A DNA stretch of 49,357 nt from a virus. The position numbers were made by a program, and so were the translations under genes. The notes under the pieces were generated by a model that worked only from the letters and a program-made list of their open reading frames with translations, was not told the DNA's origin and ran no database searches. Location of the stretch: positions 1-49,357 of the IMG/VR virus record IMGVR_UViG_3300018416_000024; one strand, written 5' to 3'. Positions 23,602-32,499 of this stretch are shown here, in pieces; the stretch's first letter is position 1; each line of letters starts with the position of its first letter.

Positions 23602-24444
23602 ATGATTCTTATTGACTACAGTGCTATTGCAATCAGCAATATCGTAACTCAAAAACTAGATATACAGGAGGATATGGTTCGCCATATGATTCTTAATTCT
23701 ATTCGCATGTATCGTTCTAAGTTTAAAGAAAAATACGGCGAAGTCGTTATCGCTGGTGATGCTGGTAACAACTGGCGCTATGGCGCATTTCCACAGTATA
23801 AAGCTGCACGTAAAAAGAATCGTAAAGATTCGAAACTGGATTGGCAAGAAATCTTTCGAATTATTAATCTAGTATGGGAAGAACTCGGTGAAAACTTTCC
23901 GTATAAGACTATCAAAGTTGATGGTTGTGAAGCCGATGATATTATCGGTGTTCTTGCACAGAATACACAAGAATTTGGTAAGCACGAAGAAGTAATGATT
24001 ATTTCTGCAGATAAAGATTTTGCTCAACTGCAGAAATATAAAAACATTGCACAGTTTTCTCCTATGACAAAGAAGTTCATTAAAGAAGAACATCCTCGTA
24101 AACAGCTATTAGAACTTATACTAAAAGGCGATACATCTGACGGTGTACCTAACGTATTAAGTGGTGACAATGTTTTTGTAGATGGTTCTCGACAGACACC
24201 ACTACGCAAGCCTATTATCGAAGCACTGATGCAAGATCCGACTTCTCAAGGTCAAGAAGTACTACGTAATATACAACGTAATAGAAAACTTATCGATCTT
24301 GAGTCAACTCCTGAAGTGCTAAAAGAAAATATTATACATAGTTATGATAAACAAGATAGATGGTCAAACAGAGGTAAAGTGTTTCCATTTTTAGTTGAAA
24401 AACGTTGCCGTCGCTTGATCGATGATATAAAGGATTTTATATAA
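23602..24444 (+). CDS. rnh: T4-type RNase H (5'-3' exonuclease, FEN family)
   Basis: This 280-aa protein is a FEN-type nuclease that removes RNA primers from lagging-strand fragments in T4-like replication. Acidic metal-binding motifs: LIDYSAI near the start, VIAGDAGNNWRYG, DGCEADDIIG, VMIISADKDFAQLQ, and the diagnostic LKGDTSDGVPN. A helix-hairpin-helix region follows. CAGGAGAT precedes the start. Its length matches T4 RNase H. Confidence 0.9.
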   Translation: MILIDYSAIAISNIVTQKLDIQEDMVRHMILNSIRMYRSKFKEKYGEVVIAGDAGNNWRYGAFPQYKAARKKNRKDSKLDWQEIFRIINLVWEELGENFPYKTIKVDGCEADDIIGVLAQNTQEFGKHEEVMIISADKDFAQLQKYKNIAQFSPMTKKFIKEEHPRKQLLELILKGDTSDGVPNVLSGDNVFVDGSRQTPLRKPIIEALMQDPTSQGQEVLRNIQRNRKLIDLESTPEVLKENIIHSYDKQDRWSNRGKVFPFLVEKRCRRLIDDIKDFI

Positions 24445-24875
24445 TGGTGAACAAAGTATCATTAAATATATTTGAAATAATTAATAAAGTAAAAAGCGCT
24501 AAATCTAAAAAAGATAAGATTGCAGCTTTAAGGGAAAATGATTGTCCGGCATTGGGCGATGTACTAAGATGCTTTTTTGACGATATTGTAAATTTTTCTC
24601 TTCCTCCTGGTCTACCTCCGTATGAACCAGCTAAAGAAGAAAGCGTACCTTCTAATTTGCACAAACAAATCCAAAAACTTAAGTTTTTTGTAAAGGGGCT
24701 TGAGGGTGATAAGCTCCCTAGCATTCGTCGCGAGCGAATGTTTATTGATATGCTCGAAGCGATTCACCCAGCTGACGCCGAACTTGTACTAAAAATGAAA
24801 GATAAAGAAACCCTTGGTGGCGGTATTACTAAAAAATTAGTTCAGGAGGCGTTTCCTAAGTTAATTGTTAAGTAA
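24444..24875 (+). CDS. Conserved T4-like phage protein next to rnh, unknown function
   Basis: This 143-aa protein has a helical N-terminal half and a central LPPGLPPYEPAKEES segment. A conserved-looking C-terminus follows (RRERMFIDMLEAIHPADAEL, LGGGITKKLVQEAFP). From memory, similar proteins (possibly DUF6433) sit near replication genes in marine T4-like phages. Start overlaps the rnh stop. A replication-associated role is inference. Confidence 0.65.
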   Translation: MVNKVSLNIFEIINKVKSAKSKKDKIAALRENDCPALGDVLRCFFDDIVNFSLPPGLPPYEPAKEESVPSNLHKQIQKLKFFVKGLEGDKLPSIRRERMFIDMLEAIHPADAELVLKMKDKETLGGGITKKLVQEAFPKLIVK

Positions 24876-24887
24876 AGGAAGAATTGC

Positions 24888-25055
24888 ATGACTGCTCAGT
24901 TTGAGAGACTAAGACAAGATGTGAGTGAACTAGAAATCTATATTGAAAAATTAAGATCGAAGGAAAAACAAGATAATAGCTTAATAGGCAAACTTATGAA
25001 GAAAAAACAATTTTTAATCAAACATATAACTGAGAAACAAGTTTTAATGCAATAG
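24888..25055 (+). CDS. 55-aa coiled-coil protein
   Basis: A small ORF with GGAAG upstream, reading MTAQFERLRQDVSELEIYIE at the start and QFLIKHITEKQVLMQ at the end. Almost entirely coiled coil. No family recognised. Confidence 0.55.
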   Translation: MTAQFERLRQDVSELEIYIEKLRSKEKQDNSLIGKLMKKKQFLIKHITEKQVLMQ

Positions 25056-25063
25056 GAGGTTTT

Positions 25064-25088
25064 GGCCAGTCCTTTTTTAGGGCTGGTC
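25064..25088 (+). promoter_or_regulatory. Hairpin upstream of FmdB-like gene
   Basis: Nine-pair stem GGCCAGTCC/GGGCTGGTC (two G-U) with loop TTTTTTA. It follows AGGAGGT (25054-25060) and sits in the leader of the gene at 25102, which has no obvious ribosome-binding site of its own. It could regulate that gene's translation or bring an upstream AGGAGGT near its start. Confidence 0.45.
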
Positions 25089-25101
25089 ATCACACAAATT
25101 T

Positions 25102-25335
25102 ATGCCAACATATACTTTAAAAGATACGATTACGAATCACCAGTGGGATACCATATGCACCTGGGATGAATTGCAAATGACTTTAGATGAAATGCCCGAA
25201 TTAGTACAAGTCATGTCTGCTCCTAAAATTGTAGGAGGTGTAGGTAATTTACATAGTAAAGTGCCAGACGGATTTAAAGATGTTTTAAGTAGAGTCAAAA
25301 CAAGTTCAGCGAAAAATAATACTATAAACAGCTAA
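25102..25335 (+). CDS. FmdB-like small phage protein lacking zinc ligands
   Basis: This 77-aa protein (MPTYTLKDTITNHQWDTICT ... ELVQVMSAPKIVGGVG ... KVPDGFKDVLSRVK) resembles the FmdB-type regulatory proteins found in phages, but the CxxC zinc ligands are missing. From memory, the pattern is common in T4-like phages near phoH. Role unknown. Confidence 0.65.
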   Translation: MPTYTLKDTITNHQWDTICTWDELQMTLDEMPELVQVMSAPKIVGGVGNLHSKVPDGFKDVLSRVKTSSAKNNTINS

Positions 25336-26021
25336 TGAAAAAAAATAATTCTATGACGGTTAGAATTGATGATTTGCTTGAGTATAATCCTATTACTGCA
25401 AATCAACAATTGGCTTTTGATGCGTGGGACGAAGAAAATAATCTCGTTCTTACGGGTTCGGCAGGTACAGGTAAAACTTTTATAGCTCTGTTTATGGCAC
25501 TAGAAGAAATGCTCGAGCCAGACTCTGATTACAGAAGGATTATAATAATAAGATCTGCAGTACCAACTCGTGATATCGGTTTTTTGCCAGGTTCTGCAGA
25601 AGAAAAAAAAGAAATGTACATGATTCCTTATAAGAATATATGTTCAGAACTTTTTAACGATAAAGGATCTTGGGGAAAACTTATATCTTCTCAACAAGTA
25701 ATGTTCGAGTCAACTTCTTATATACGAGGTTCAACCTTTGACGATTCCATTATTATTGTTGATGAAATGCAAAACCTTAATTTTCATGAGCTCGACTCTG
25801 TTATAACAAGAGTAGGCCGGAATTCTAAAATAATATTTTGTGGCGATTATAGACAAACTGATTTTAGGTTTAATGATGAAAAAGAAGGAATATTTAAGTT
25901 TATGCGAATAATAGAACAACTTAAAAACTTTTCTATTATTCAATTTGGATGGGATGACATTGTAAGATCAGGACTCGTAAGAGATTACATCATGACAAAA
26001 GAGATGCTGGAGGTAGACTAA
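25335..26021 (+). CDS. phoH: PhoH-like ATPase
   Basis: This 228-aa P-loop protein has Walker A at residues 41-48 (GSAGTGKT), Walker B in IIIVDEMQN, and SKIIFCGDYRQTDFR as sensor-like motif. It is the short phage form with the ATPase core only. PhoH is common in marine phages and is used as a phage marker; its cellular role (RNA helicase or phosphate-response ATPase) is unsettled. It overlaps its neighbours by 1 bp. Confidence 0.9.
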   Translation: MKKNNSMTVRIDDLLEYNPITANQQLAFDAWDEENNLVLTGSAGTGKTFIALFMALEEMLEPDSDYRRIIIIRSAVPTRDIGFLPGSAEEKKEMYMIPYKNICSELFNDKGSWGKLISSQQVMFESTSYIRGSTFDDSIIIVDEMQNLNFHELDSVITRVGRNSKIIFCGDYRQTDFRFNDEKEGIFKFMRIIEQLKNFSIIQFGWDDIVRSGLVRDYIMTKEMLEVD

Positions 26022-26281
26022 TGATAGAAATTTACGGAACTGCTAATTGTGTATACTGTGAACGAGCTAAAGTATTATGTGATGATAATAATTTAGAATA
26101 CGTATATAAGGCTCTTGATGATAAAGAAAATGGATTAACTTTCATGGAAGAATTTACACAGAAAGTACCAGGCGCTAAAACCGTACCACAAATATTTTGG
26201 CATGGCAAGCACATTGGTGGTCATAATGATTTTGCAATTGAAATTGAAAACACTAGAGAATTCGGCCAAGGAGGTTTTTAA
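26021..26281 (+). CDS. Glutaredoxin
   Basis: This 86-aa protein has the CVYC dithiol active site at residues 10-13, the TVPQIFWHGKHIGG cis-proline and glutathione-binding segment, and the full thioredoxin-fold length. It likely reduces the phage ribonucleotide reductase, as T4 NrdC does. Coupled to phoH by a 1-bp overlap. Confidence 0.92.
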   Translation: MIEIYGTANCVYCERAKVLCDDNNLEYVYKALDDKENGLTFMEEFTQKVPGAKTVPQIFWHGKHIGGHNDFAIEIENTREFGQGGF

Positions 26282-26484
26282 TGGCTAAGTATAGTCGCTT
26301 TGATTCTAGAAATAAGAAAATAGGCAGGCATAAATCTCATTCACTTGAGAAAGATTTTAAAATAAAACGCGCAGAAACTGAAAATAAACGTGTACATTCC
26401 TTTTCAGATGTAGTAGAATATGACTATAATGAAGGAGAATATTATGATAGACAACTTAAACAAGGTAATCCTCACAGATTGTGA
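26281..26484 (+). CDS. Small basic protein containing early promoter P3
   Basis: This 67-aa basic protein starts MAKYSRFDSRNKKIGRHKSH, after GGAGGT. Its C-terminal third lies over early promoter P3 and the start of the HAD-type gene. The region ENKRVHSFSDVVEYDYN is thus both codon and promoter sequence. From memory, similar proteins accompany glutaredoxin genes in marine T4-like phages. Confidence 0.65.
   Translation: MAKYSRFDSRNKKIGRHKSHSLEKDFKIKRAETENKRVHSFSDVVEYDYNEGEYYDRQLKQGNPHRL
26391..26419 (+). promoter_or_regulatory. Early promoter P3, inside a coding sequence
   Basis: TGTACA at 26391-26396 and TAGAAT at 26414-26419 with a 17-bp spacer, preceded by AAAATAAACG. It lies inside the small basic gene and should drive the HAD-type gene at 26444, which has GAAGGAG. 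Nearly identical to P4 at 37074. Confidence 0.8.
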
Positions 26485-27028
26485 CGGAGTCCTAATGAAT
26501 TGGGAATATGCATTCAACACATGGATGCAAGCTCATGGTTATGAAATGACTGCGAGCGGTCCAGGTCATTATGACATGGGCGATCGTTACGGATTAACTA
26601 ATGATAAAAAGAAAGAGTTAGTTAAGTTTTTTAACGAATCAGCCGCTATTGGATTTCTTCCTCCTTTGCGTGATGCTATGTATTATGTTGACTTATTACA
26701 TCGCAAGCATGGATATGTCTTTCATATGATTACTTCTCTATCGCTTGATCACAATGCTCAAGCTCTTCGTATTCAAAATACTAAAAAGCTATTTGGCGAA
26801 ACAGTCTTTGAAAAGTTTGTCTTCTGTGATACTGGTGCCGATAAAGATGATGTACTAGAACCTTACAGAGACTCTGGTCTTCTGTGGCTAGAAGACAAAG
26901 TTGAAAATGCTGAACTCGGCGATAGGCTCGGTTTAGAAAGTGTTTTGATTGAACACGGTCATAATATGACTAATGATAAGTTTCCACTCATGAAAACATG
27001 GAAAGATCTATATGAGTACATTACATAA
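26444..27028 (+). CDS. HAD-superfamily phosphatase (5'-nucleotidase-like)
   Basis: The ATG at 26444 after GAAGGAG is preferred over one at 26420. The 194-aa product has HAD motif I LTDCDGVLMNWE (nucleophile D12, acid D14), motif II in MITSLS, and a late LWLEDKVENAELG acidic motif. The size and the bulky-residue cap recall phage 5'(3')-deoxyribonucleotidases; a nucleotide-pool role fits the nrd/grx neighbourhood. Substrate not proven. Confidence 0.75.
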   Translation: MIDNLNKVILTDCDGVLMNWEYAFNTWMQAHGYEMTASGPGHYDMGDRYGLTNDKKKELVKFFNESAAIGFLPPLRDAMYYVDLLHRKHGYVFHMITSLSLDHNAQALRIQNTKKLFGETVFEKFVFCDTGADKDDVLEPYRDSGLLWLEDKVENAELGDRLGLESVLIEHGHNMTNDKFPLMKTWKDLYEYIT

Positions 27029-27569
27029 ATCAACACCCATTAAAGTAGAATTTCAAGTCTTAGAGGGAACTTTAGGGCTTGATGACTCGTATCTAAGAAG
27101 ATGTGAAACCTTTATAAGACAAGAAGGTGATAAAGTTAATCGTACTAGCAATTTAAAATGTAATATGACTGATTGGCAGTTTATCATGGAACACTTCTGG
27201 TTTAAACATTTTTTAGATAAATTAGATATCGTTGTCAAAAAAACGTTCAATCTTCCGCTTGTTTTAGATTCTGCATGGGGCGCAACATATGCTGAAAATG
27301 AATATGCTGCTATTCATGATCATGCAAGATGTATTTGGTCTTTTGTTTATTTTGTAAAAGCAGAAAAAGGTTCACCTCCACTTAGTTTCTTTAAAACAAT
27401 AACTAAATTTACGAATCAAATTAATAATGTTGATCAGCAAGAACCAATATTAAATATACCTGCAGAAAAAGATAAACTTATATTATTTCCAGGAGCAGTA
27501 CCTCACGGGGTTTATCCAAATAAAAGCGGAGCAAAAAGAGTGGTAATAGCAGGAAACTACGGATTATGA
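27012..27569 (+). CDS. Putative 2OG-Fe(II) oxygenase
   Basis: This 185-aa protein shows AAIHDHARCIWSFVYFV (metal histidine with D/H), KLILFPGAVPHGVYPN (distal histidine) and KRVVIAGNYGL (2OG arginine and final strand). The layout matches the TIGR02466-type oxygenases of marine phages. Substrate unknown. It overlaps the upstream gene by 17 bp. Confidence 0.7.
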   Translation: MSTLHKSTPIKVEFQVLEGTLGLDDSYLRRCETFIRQEGDKVNRTSNLKCNMTDWQFIMEHFWFKHFLDKLDIVVKKTFNLPLVLDSAWGATYAENEYAAIHDHARCIWSFVYFVKAEKGSPPLSFFKTITKFTNQINNVDQQEPILNIPAEKDKLILFPGAVPHGVYPNKSGAKRVVIAGNYGL

Positions 27570-27808
27570 ATATATTTGACTACTTAAACTTAAGAACTGG
27601 TTATGAAAGTATAGTACAAGCCGGAAAGAAGTTTGATCTTCCATCTCTAAACGGCGATATAGATAATCTATATTATTATATTAATGAAGGCTATGTTAGA
27701 AATCGCTTTAGAAGAAATTCTAAAAAAGCTTTGACTATTGCCGAATCTATTGTAGAGAGTTATGAAAATGAAAAAGTTAATTTATCAAGTGTACACCGGC
27801 AAGCGTAA
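27566..27808 (+). CDS. Small protein at the head of the glycan cassette
   Basis: This 80-aa protein (MNIFDYLNLRTGYESIVQAG) is helical and basic in its second half. Start in an ATGA overlap; its end overlaps the first glycosyltransferase-like gene. No family recognised. Confidence 0.55.
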   Translation: MNIFDYLNLRTGYESIVQAGKKFDLPSLNGDIDNLYYYINEGYVRNRFRRNSKKALTIAESIVESYENEKVNLSSVHRQA

Positions 27809-28559
27809 AAAACTTTACGACTTCTGTACCGCCTCCGTAAAAAAATATGCAGATAGAATTGGAGCTGATTATATTGTTCAGCGACAGCCTATTCTCATGA
27901 TTAAGCCAGACATTTTTCAGACTAATAGATCAAAAGAATCATATATGAAATATGGTGGGTTCCTTCCTATTTACGAAAAGGAAAATGCATTTGCTTATTT
28001 TAGATCGTATGATAAGATTGCATTGATTGATGGTGATATTTTTATCAGAGATACGGCACCTGATATCTTTGATGAAATCAATAACGATTATGATTTCGCT
28101 GGCGTTGTTGAAAGAGAAATGCCTCTGAACAATAAGTATGTTCAAAAAATCACTAATTATTCTCGTATGCAATATGGTAACATTAAAAACGTAGATTGGA
28201 AGTGGAATAATAAAGGCGCTGAATTCTACAATATGGGCATGATGCTCATGAATAAATCTATGGGCAAATATTTAAACGGAGAGACGCCGGCTCAGTTTTT
28301 AAAACGACCACGATTTAAACCATTCATCGATGGAATGGGTGCATGGAAATGGTCAACAGATCAGACTCTTCTTAATACGTGGATTAAAGAAGAAAAAATG
28401 CGTACCAAGAATTTAGATTGGAAGTGGAACGGATTGTATAATGCCGTACCTAACGATAAGCTTCACGAAGCACATTTTATCCACTTCTTTCATAAAACTG
28501 TTCTACCTATGGAAGGCGAGAATATCGAAGAGTTAGCAAAGTTAGTAGGTATATCATGA
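27762..28559 (+). CDS. Glycosyltransferase, GT8-like
   Basis: This 265-aa protein starts KLIYQVYTGKRKKLYDF and has a GT-A nucleotide-sugar-binding centre with IALIDGDIFIRDTAP (DxD). The second half has GAEFYNMGMMLMN and TDQTLLNTW, then HFIHFFHKT near the C-terminus (metal or sugar histidine). This is the usual order in GT8-type enzymes. First enzyme of the cassette. An alternative ATG lies at 27768. Confidence 0.75.
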   Translation: MKMKKLIYQVYTGKRKKLYDFCTASVKKYADRIGADYIVQRQPILMIKPDIFQTNRSKESYMKYGGFLPIYEKENAFAYFRSYDKIALIDGDIFIRDTAPDIFDEINNDYDFAGVVEREMPLNNKYVQKITNYSRMQYGNIKNVDWKWNNKGAEFYNMGMMLMNKSMGKYLNGETPAQFLKRPRFKPFIDGMGAWKWSTDQTLLNTWIKEEKMRTKNLDWKWNGLYNAVPNDKLHEAHFIHFFHKTVLPMEGENIEELAKLVGIS

Positions 28560-29161
28560 GATTTCTAGAAATAGCAGCTAGCCGTAAACGTGATTTAAAT
28601 TGGGATGCGGTTAGAGACGTTGCAGATCCTGCTAATGGTGTAGAAAAATATGATTTAACAGATTTGCCTATGAAAGGTATTTCAGATAATACTTATAATG
28701 GCGTTTATAGTGAACACTTCATTGAACATCTTACAAAAGAAGAAGGCATAAACTATTTTAAAGAAATGTTTCGTATAATGAAACCAGGCGGAATTGTCCG
28801 GTCTATCTGGCCACCCATGGAATTTGTAGAATGGCTAAGACAAGAAAAAGATTTAGAAAATCATTCTTGGGTTCAACACTATTATAACTTCTATGTTGTC
28901 AAACACAACTTTGCTCCTAAAGATACATGGCGTATGCGTATACAAGATCAGTGTGCAGAAGGTATTATGTGGCAAAATGGTGAGCATAAACATATTTGGC
29001 GTAAGACCGAACTTATTGAATCTTTAAAGGAACTGGGCTATACTAATGTCAAGGAATGCCAATATCAAAAAAGTGGATTAGCACCATTCAATAATATCGA
29101 TACGCCAGGCACAATCAGAGCATTTCATTCTGCAGTAATAGAAGCACAGAAACCATGGTAA
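28556..29161 (+). CDS. SAM-dependent methyltransferase (class I)
   Basis: This 201-aa protein lacks an obvious glycine loop but has the conserved second half of a class I fold. The segment YNGVYSEHFIEHL (E-H-x-x-E-H) is followed by YFKEMFRIMKPGGIVRSIWP, the motif of Methyltransf_11/23 enzymes that modify sugars or lipids. ATGA coupled to the upstream transferase. Likely O-methylation of a sugar. Confidence 0.75.
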   Translation: MRFLEIAASRKRDLNWDAVRDVADPANGVEKYDLTDLPMKGISDNTYNGVYSEHFIEHLTKEEGINYFKEMFRIMKPGGIVRSIWPPMEFVEWLRQEKDLENHSWVQHYYNFYVVKHNFAPKDTWRMRIQDQCAEGIMWQNGEHKHIWRKTELIESLKELGYTNVKECQYQKSGLAPFNNIDTPGTIRAFHSAVIEAQKPW

Positions 29162-29826
29162 ATATTATTTTACAGCATTTTGATGGTGAGTTAAGAGAGC
29201 TCGATAAACTGTCTATGGCTAATATTCAGGAATATGCTAAGCTAGTAAATGCAGATTATAAATTAATTACTGGTAAACCTTTTCGAAAGCATCTTACATC
29301 GCCTTGTCAAAAGCTTCATATGTTACACGAAGAATTTGATAATTATGATGATGTATTGATGCTTGACATTGATATGTTTGCACCGAAAGGTATGACTACT
29401 AATATATTTGAAGAATTTGGTATTGGTTTATATGAAGATGTGCAACATAGATTACATCATAGACTAGCTTCTACATATCCTATGCAAGCCAGTTTGTTGT
29501 ATCCATATTGGGGTGGAGCTATTTACAAACTTTCAAAGGATATGAGAATTAAGCTTAGATCTGAATTAGGTGGTAATGAAGCTTGGATGAATCCATATAA
29601 TAAACTTTATAATTATGAAGATGAGGGTATTATGCATACTTTAGCCGTTAAATCTGGTTTTACTCCAAAGAAACCTTATCTTCATAGAAAATGGTGTCAA
29701 TGCAGTTTTCTTCCGAATCCTAAAGATGCAGGCTTTATTCACGTAAGAACTAAGATTACTCCTCAAGGCCCAAAGAGAACAAAGATTGAAAATCATCAAG
29801 CACTAGTTGATAGAGGTATACTATGA
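29155..29826 (+). CDS. Glycosyltransferase, GT-A type
   Basis: This 223-aa protein has LMLDIDMFAPKG as DxD and two further conserved-looking segments: LYPYWGGAIYKLSKDM and NYEDEGIMHTLAVKSG. The C-terminal AGFIHVRTK fits a metal-binding histidine. Similar in layout to the enzyme at 30986. Donor and acceptor unknown. Confidence 0.72.
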   Translation: MVNIILQHFDGELRELDKLSMANIQEYAKLVNADYKLITGKPFRKHLTSPCQKLHMLHEEFDNYDDVLMLDIDMFAPKGMTTNIFEEFGIGLYEDVQHRLHHRLASTYPMQASLLYPYWGGAIYKLSKDMRIKLRSELGGNEAWMNPYNKLYNYEDEGIMHTLAVKSGFTPKKPYLHRKWCQCSFLPNPKDAGFIHVRTKITPQGPKRTKIENHQALVDRGIL

Positions 29827-30989
29827 TATATACAAAAAACCCGTATGATCTATTGACGCATAAAAGATTTGATGTTCCTATTAAATATATGTATGCATCA
29901 AATTTATCTAGCGAGTATTATCAAAACGCATATAAAGAGCATCTGAGAGTTTGGAATGATTTTTATGAAGGAGAACCAAGAAAAAGTGGATTTAAAGATT
30001 TTGATGATGCATTTAAATCAATAATTAATAATGTTGTTGATGAACCAATTATTGTAAATAGCGAAGGACATATTACAAACGGTGCTCATAGATTAGCATC
30101 AGCGTTATATCATCGAACAGATATTAAGTCTAGAGATGCAAAGCCAGAAGAAGATTATCATATAGAATGCGATTCTGAATTTTTTGTTAAAAAAGGTTTA
30201 TCACAATCTATCATAAAAAGAACAGCAGTAGAATATGCAAAACTTAAATCTAATACGCATATAATTTGCTTATTTCCTATTGCTCTTACTCGTCTTAATG
30301 AAGTTCTTGATATAATTACTGAACATTCTAATATATTTTACCATTCATCTGAAAAACTAAATTCTGAAGGACAGCTTGGGCTAATGAAAGAAATATATCT
30401 TTCTGATGGTTGGGCAAATGAAGAAGGCATTAGAAAAAAGGGAAATCAGTGTTTCCGAGGAAAACAGAAGGTCAGATTTATATTAATAGATGCAAAAAAT
30501 CTTGAAACAGTAAAAGAAATGAAGAATAAGATTAGAGCATTATTCGATGTAGGTAATCATTCTGTTCATATCAACGATACGCATGAAGAAACTGTTAGGA
30601 TAGCAAAAACAGTATTCAATGATAATAGCATACATTTTATTAATAACAGAAAGAATGTTTCATTTCCGAACTATAAAAAACTTATGGCTGATATGAAACC
30701 AGACAATAATAAAGTAATTACTGGTTCAAGTGTATTATCATTATATGGTTTAAGAGATTGTAAGGATATAGATCTAATTTACTACGTTAATCCACCGACC
30801 GATTCTCATAATCAATATTTAGAAACCCATTATAAATTAACTCTCGATAATATTGTCAATAATCCTAAATATTATTTTTATTATAATGGTTTTAAATATG
30901 TAACTTTAGATGTAATAAAGAATATGAAAAAACTAAGAAACGAACCAAAAGACCGTATAGATGTAAAACTAATTGAGAGCTTGAAATGA
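29823..30989 (+). CDS. Two-domain protein: ParB/sulfiredoxin-like plus nucleotidyltransferase-like
   Basis: This 388-aa protein has an N-terminal EPIIVNSEGHITNGAHRLAS motif. That is a ParB/Srx-fold NTP-binding signature (NGxHR). The C-terminal segment ITGSSVLSLYGLRDCKDIDL resembles an MNT-type nucleotidyltransferase start (GSxxLxxxGLRxxxDxD). A conserved YNGFKYVTLDVIKNMKK follows. The assignments are by eye. In glycan loci such proteins may act as kinases or adenylyltransferases on a sugar. ATGA coupled on both sides. Confidence 0.6.
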   Translation: MIYTKNPYDLLTHKRFDVPIKYMYASNLSSEYYQNAYKEHLRVWNDFYEGEPRKSGFKDFDDAFKSIINNVVDEPIIVNSEGHITNGAHRLASALYHRTDIKSRDAKPEEDYHIECDSEFFVKKGLSQSIIKRTAVEYAKLKSNTHIICLFPIALTRLNEVLDIITEHSNIFYHSSEKLNSEGQLGLMKEIYLSDGWANEEGIRKKGNQCFRGKQKVRFILIDAKNLETVKEMKNKIRALFDVGNHSVHINDTHEETVRIAKTVFNDNSIHFINNRKNVSFPNYKKLMADMKPDNNKVITGSSVLSLYGLRDCKDIDLIYYVNPPTDSHNQYLETHYKLTLDNIVNNPKYYFYYNGFKYVTLDVIKNMKKLRNEPKDRIDVKLIESLK

Positions 30990-31807
30990 AGAATTTAATA
31001 TTTCAAGTGTGGTCAGGTAATCTTAGACCAGGATGTGAATACAGTAAAGAATTATTTGAAAATTATGCAGATCAAATCGGAGCAGAATACAGACTTGATA
31101 TAGATCCTAATATTGCTAGCCAAGTATGTGAATATAACATGTATTACGAATGGCTTAATTTTATGTTAGATGATAGTTTTTTAGAGTATGATAACGTGAT
31201 GTTAGTAGATATGGATGTATTTCCTATCGAAGGAATAAAAGAAAATATATTTGAAGAGTTTGCATCTTATGAAAAAGATATAGGAATTTGCACCGAACCA
31301 TTTCAGGGCAAGTATCGTGCTTCTACTACAATAGGCGGTGGAATCAATAATCAAAACGATGAGCTATGGACAAGAGCCGTACGGAAATCTTATAATAAAG
31401 TTATGCCAAGAGATAAAGATAGCTATGTTAAGATTTATAATGCCGGAATGGTAATGATATCAAAAAAAGGAATGATTAAAGCCAGAGAGAAGTTTGATTC
31501 GTTTCAAGGTTATATTGATAAGATGAAATCATATGGCCTTCCTAGATTTTATCAAAGCGATCAAATGTACATTCATGCGATGACGGTTGCACATACTGAT
31601 TATGTAGAAATGCATAATGGTTGGAATGGTTACGTTCATTATACGCGAGGACCATTAGGAGAAAAAGAACCTATACATGATGGTCGAACATCTGAACCTA
31701 AAATGGTTCATATTCAACTTAGAGGAGCGGATTTCTTCAATAAAGATCAGCTATGGAAAATAACTAATAAACCTTTAATGGAATGGCAAAATGACCTTAT
31801 GGGATAA
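30986..31807 (+). CDS. Glycosyltransferase, GT-A type
   Basis: This 273-aa protein has VMLVDMDVFPIEG (DxD) and VKIYNAGMVMISKKGM, then FYQSDQMYIHAM. The C-terminal PKMVHIQLRGAD gives a terminal histidine. Same gene class as 27762 and 29155, with divergence that suggests distinct sugars. ATGA coupled. Confidence 0.75.
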   Translation: MKNLIFQVWSGNLRPGCEYSKELFENYADQIGAEYRLDIDPNIASQVCEYNMYYEWLNFMLDDSFLEYDNVMLVDMDVFPIEGIKENIFEEFASYEKDIGICTEPFQGKYRASTTIGGGINNQNDELWTRAVRKSYNKVMPRDKDSYVKIYNAGMVMISKKGMIKAREKFDSFQGYIDKMKSYGLPRFYQSDQMYIHAMTVAHTDYVEMHNGWNGYVHYTRGPLGEKEPIHDGRTSEPKMVHIQLRGADFFNKDQLWKITNKPLMEWQNDLMG

Positions 31808-32498
31808 TCTTAGAAAACAGATTGAAGAAGAATATAAAAATAATTCTGCTGGATTTTTAAGGCAACCAACTATTCGAAAATGTCTTCATCCGGTGCAAAA
31901 ACAAATGGTGGATTACTTAAAAGAGACCAAAGAGTATTGTCGATACTTTACTGACCCAATTTATGGTAATCCTACAATACTTGTTGAAGGTAAATCTTCT
32001 GTTACTATTCAACACATTTACTATGCTTGGTTAATTAAAAAAACCTGGAAAAAAATATCATTTAATAATATAGTAGATGTAGGAGCAGGATACGGAAATT
32101 CTTGTAGATTATGGAAACACTTAGGCCATATTGGTAATTACACAATAGCTGATTTTCCAGAATTTCATAATATGCAAAAGACTTATCTTGAACAAACTTC
32201 TAACATAGAAAATGTAAAATTTAAAACTATTGAAGATTGTTGGGATAATGAAGGCGGACTTCTTCAAGCTACATTTAGTCTTAATGAAATGCCGTTAAGC
32301 GATAGAATACATATAGAAAATAATATGACTAAATATGACTATATTTTTATAACTCATAACGCAGAGTTTGATGGTATAGATAATATAAATTATTTTACTG
32401 AATTAGGTGAAAATCTAAAATCACACGGATATGAATTAGTACATTACAATTGTGAAATATATACTAAATGTTGGTTTTTTATGGCTAGGAGACAGTAA
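31791..32498 (+). CDS. Putative sugar O-methyltransferase
   Basis: This 235-aa protein carries a SAM-binding loop NIVDVGAGYGNSCRLW, then IADFPEFHNMQKTYL and YDYIFITHNAEFDG. The layout matches the putative sugar O-methyltransferase families of capsule loci. It overlaps the upstream transferase by 17 bp. Confidence 0.72.
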   Translation: MTLWDNLRKQIEEEYKNNSAGFLRQPTIRKCLHPVQKQMVDYLKETKEYCRYFTDPIYGNPTILVEGKSSVTIQHIYYAWLIKKTWKKISFNNIVDVGAGYGNSCRLWKHLGHIGNYTIADFPEFHNMQKTYLEQTSNIENVKFKTIEDCWDNEGGLLQATFSLNEMPLSDRIHIENNMTKYDYIFITHNAEFDGIDNINYFTELGENLKSHGYELVHYNCEIYTKCWFFMARRQ

Positions 32499-32499
32499 A

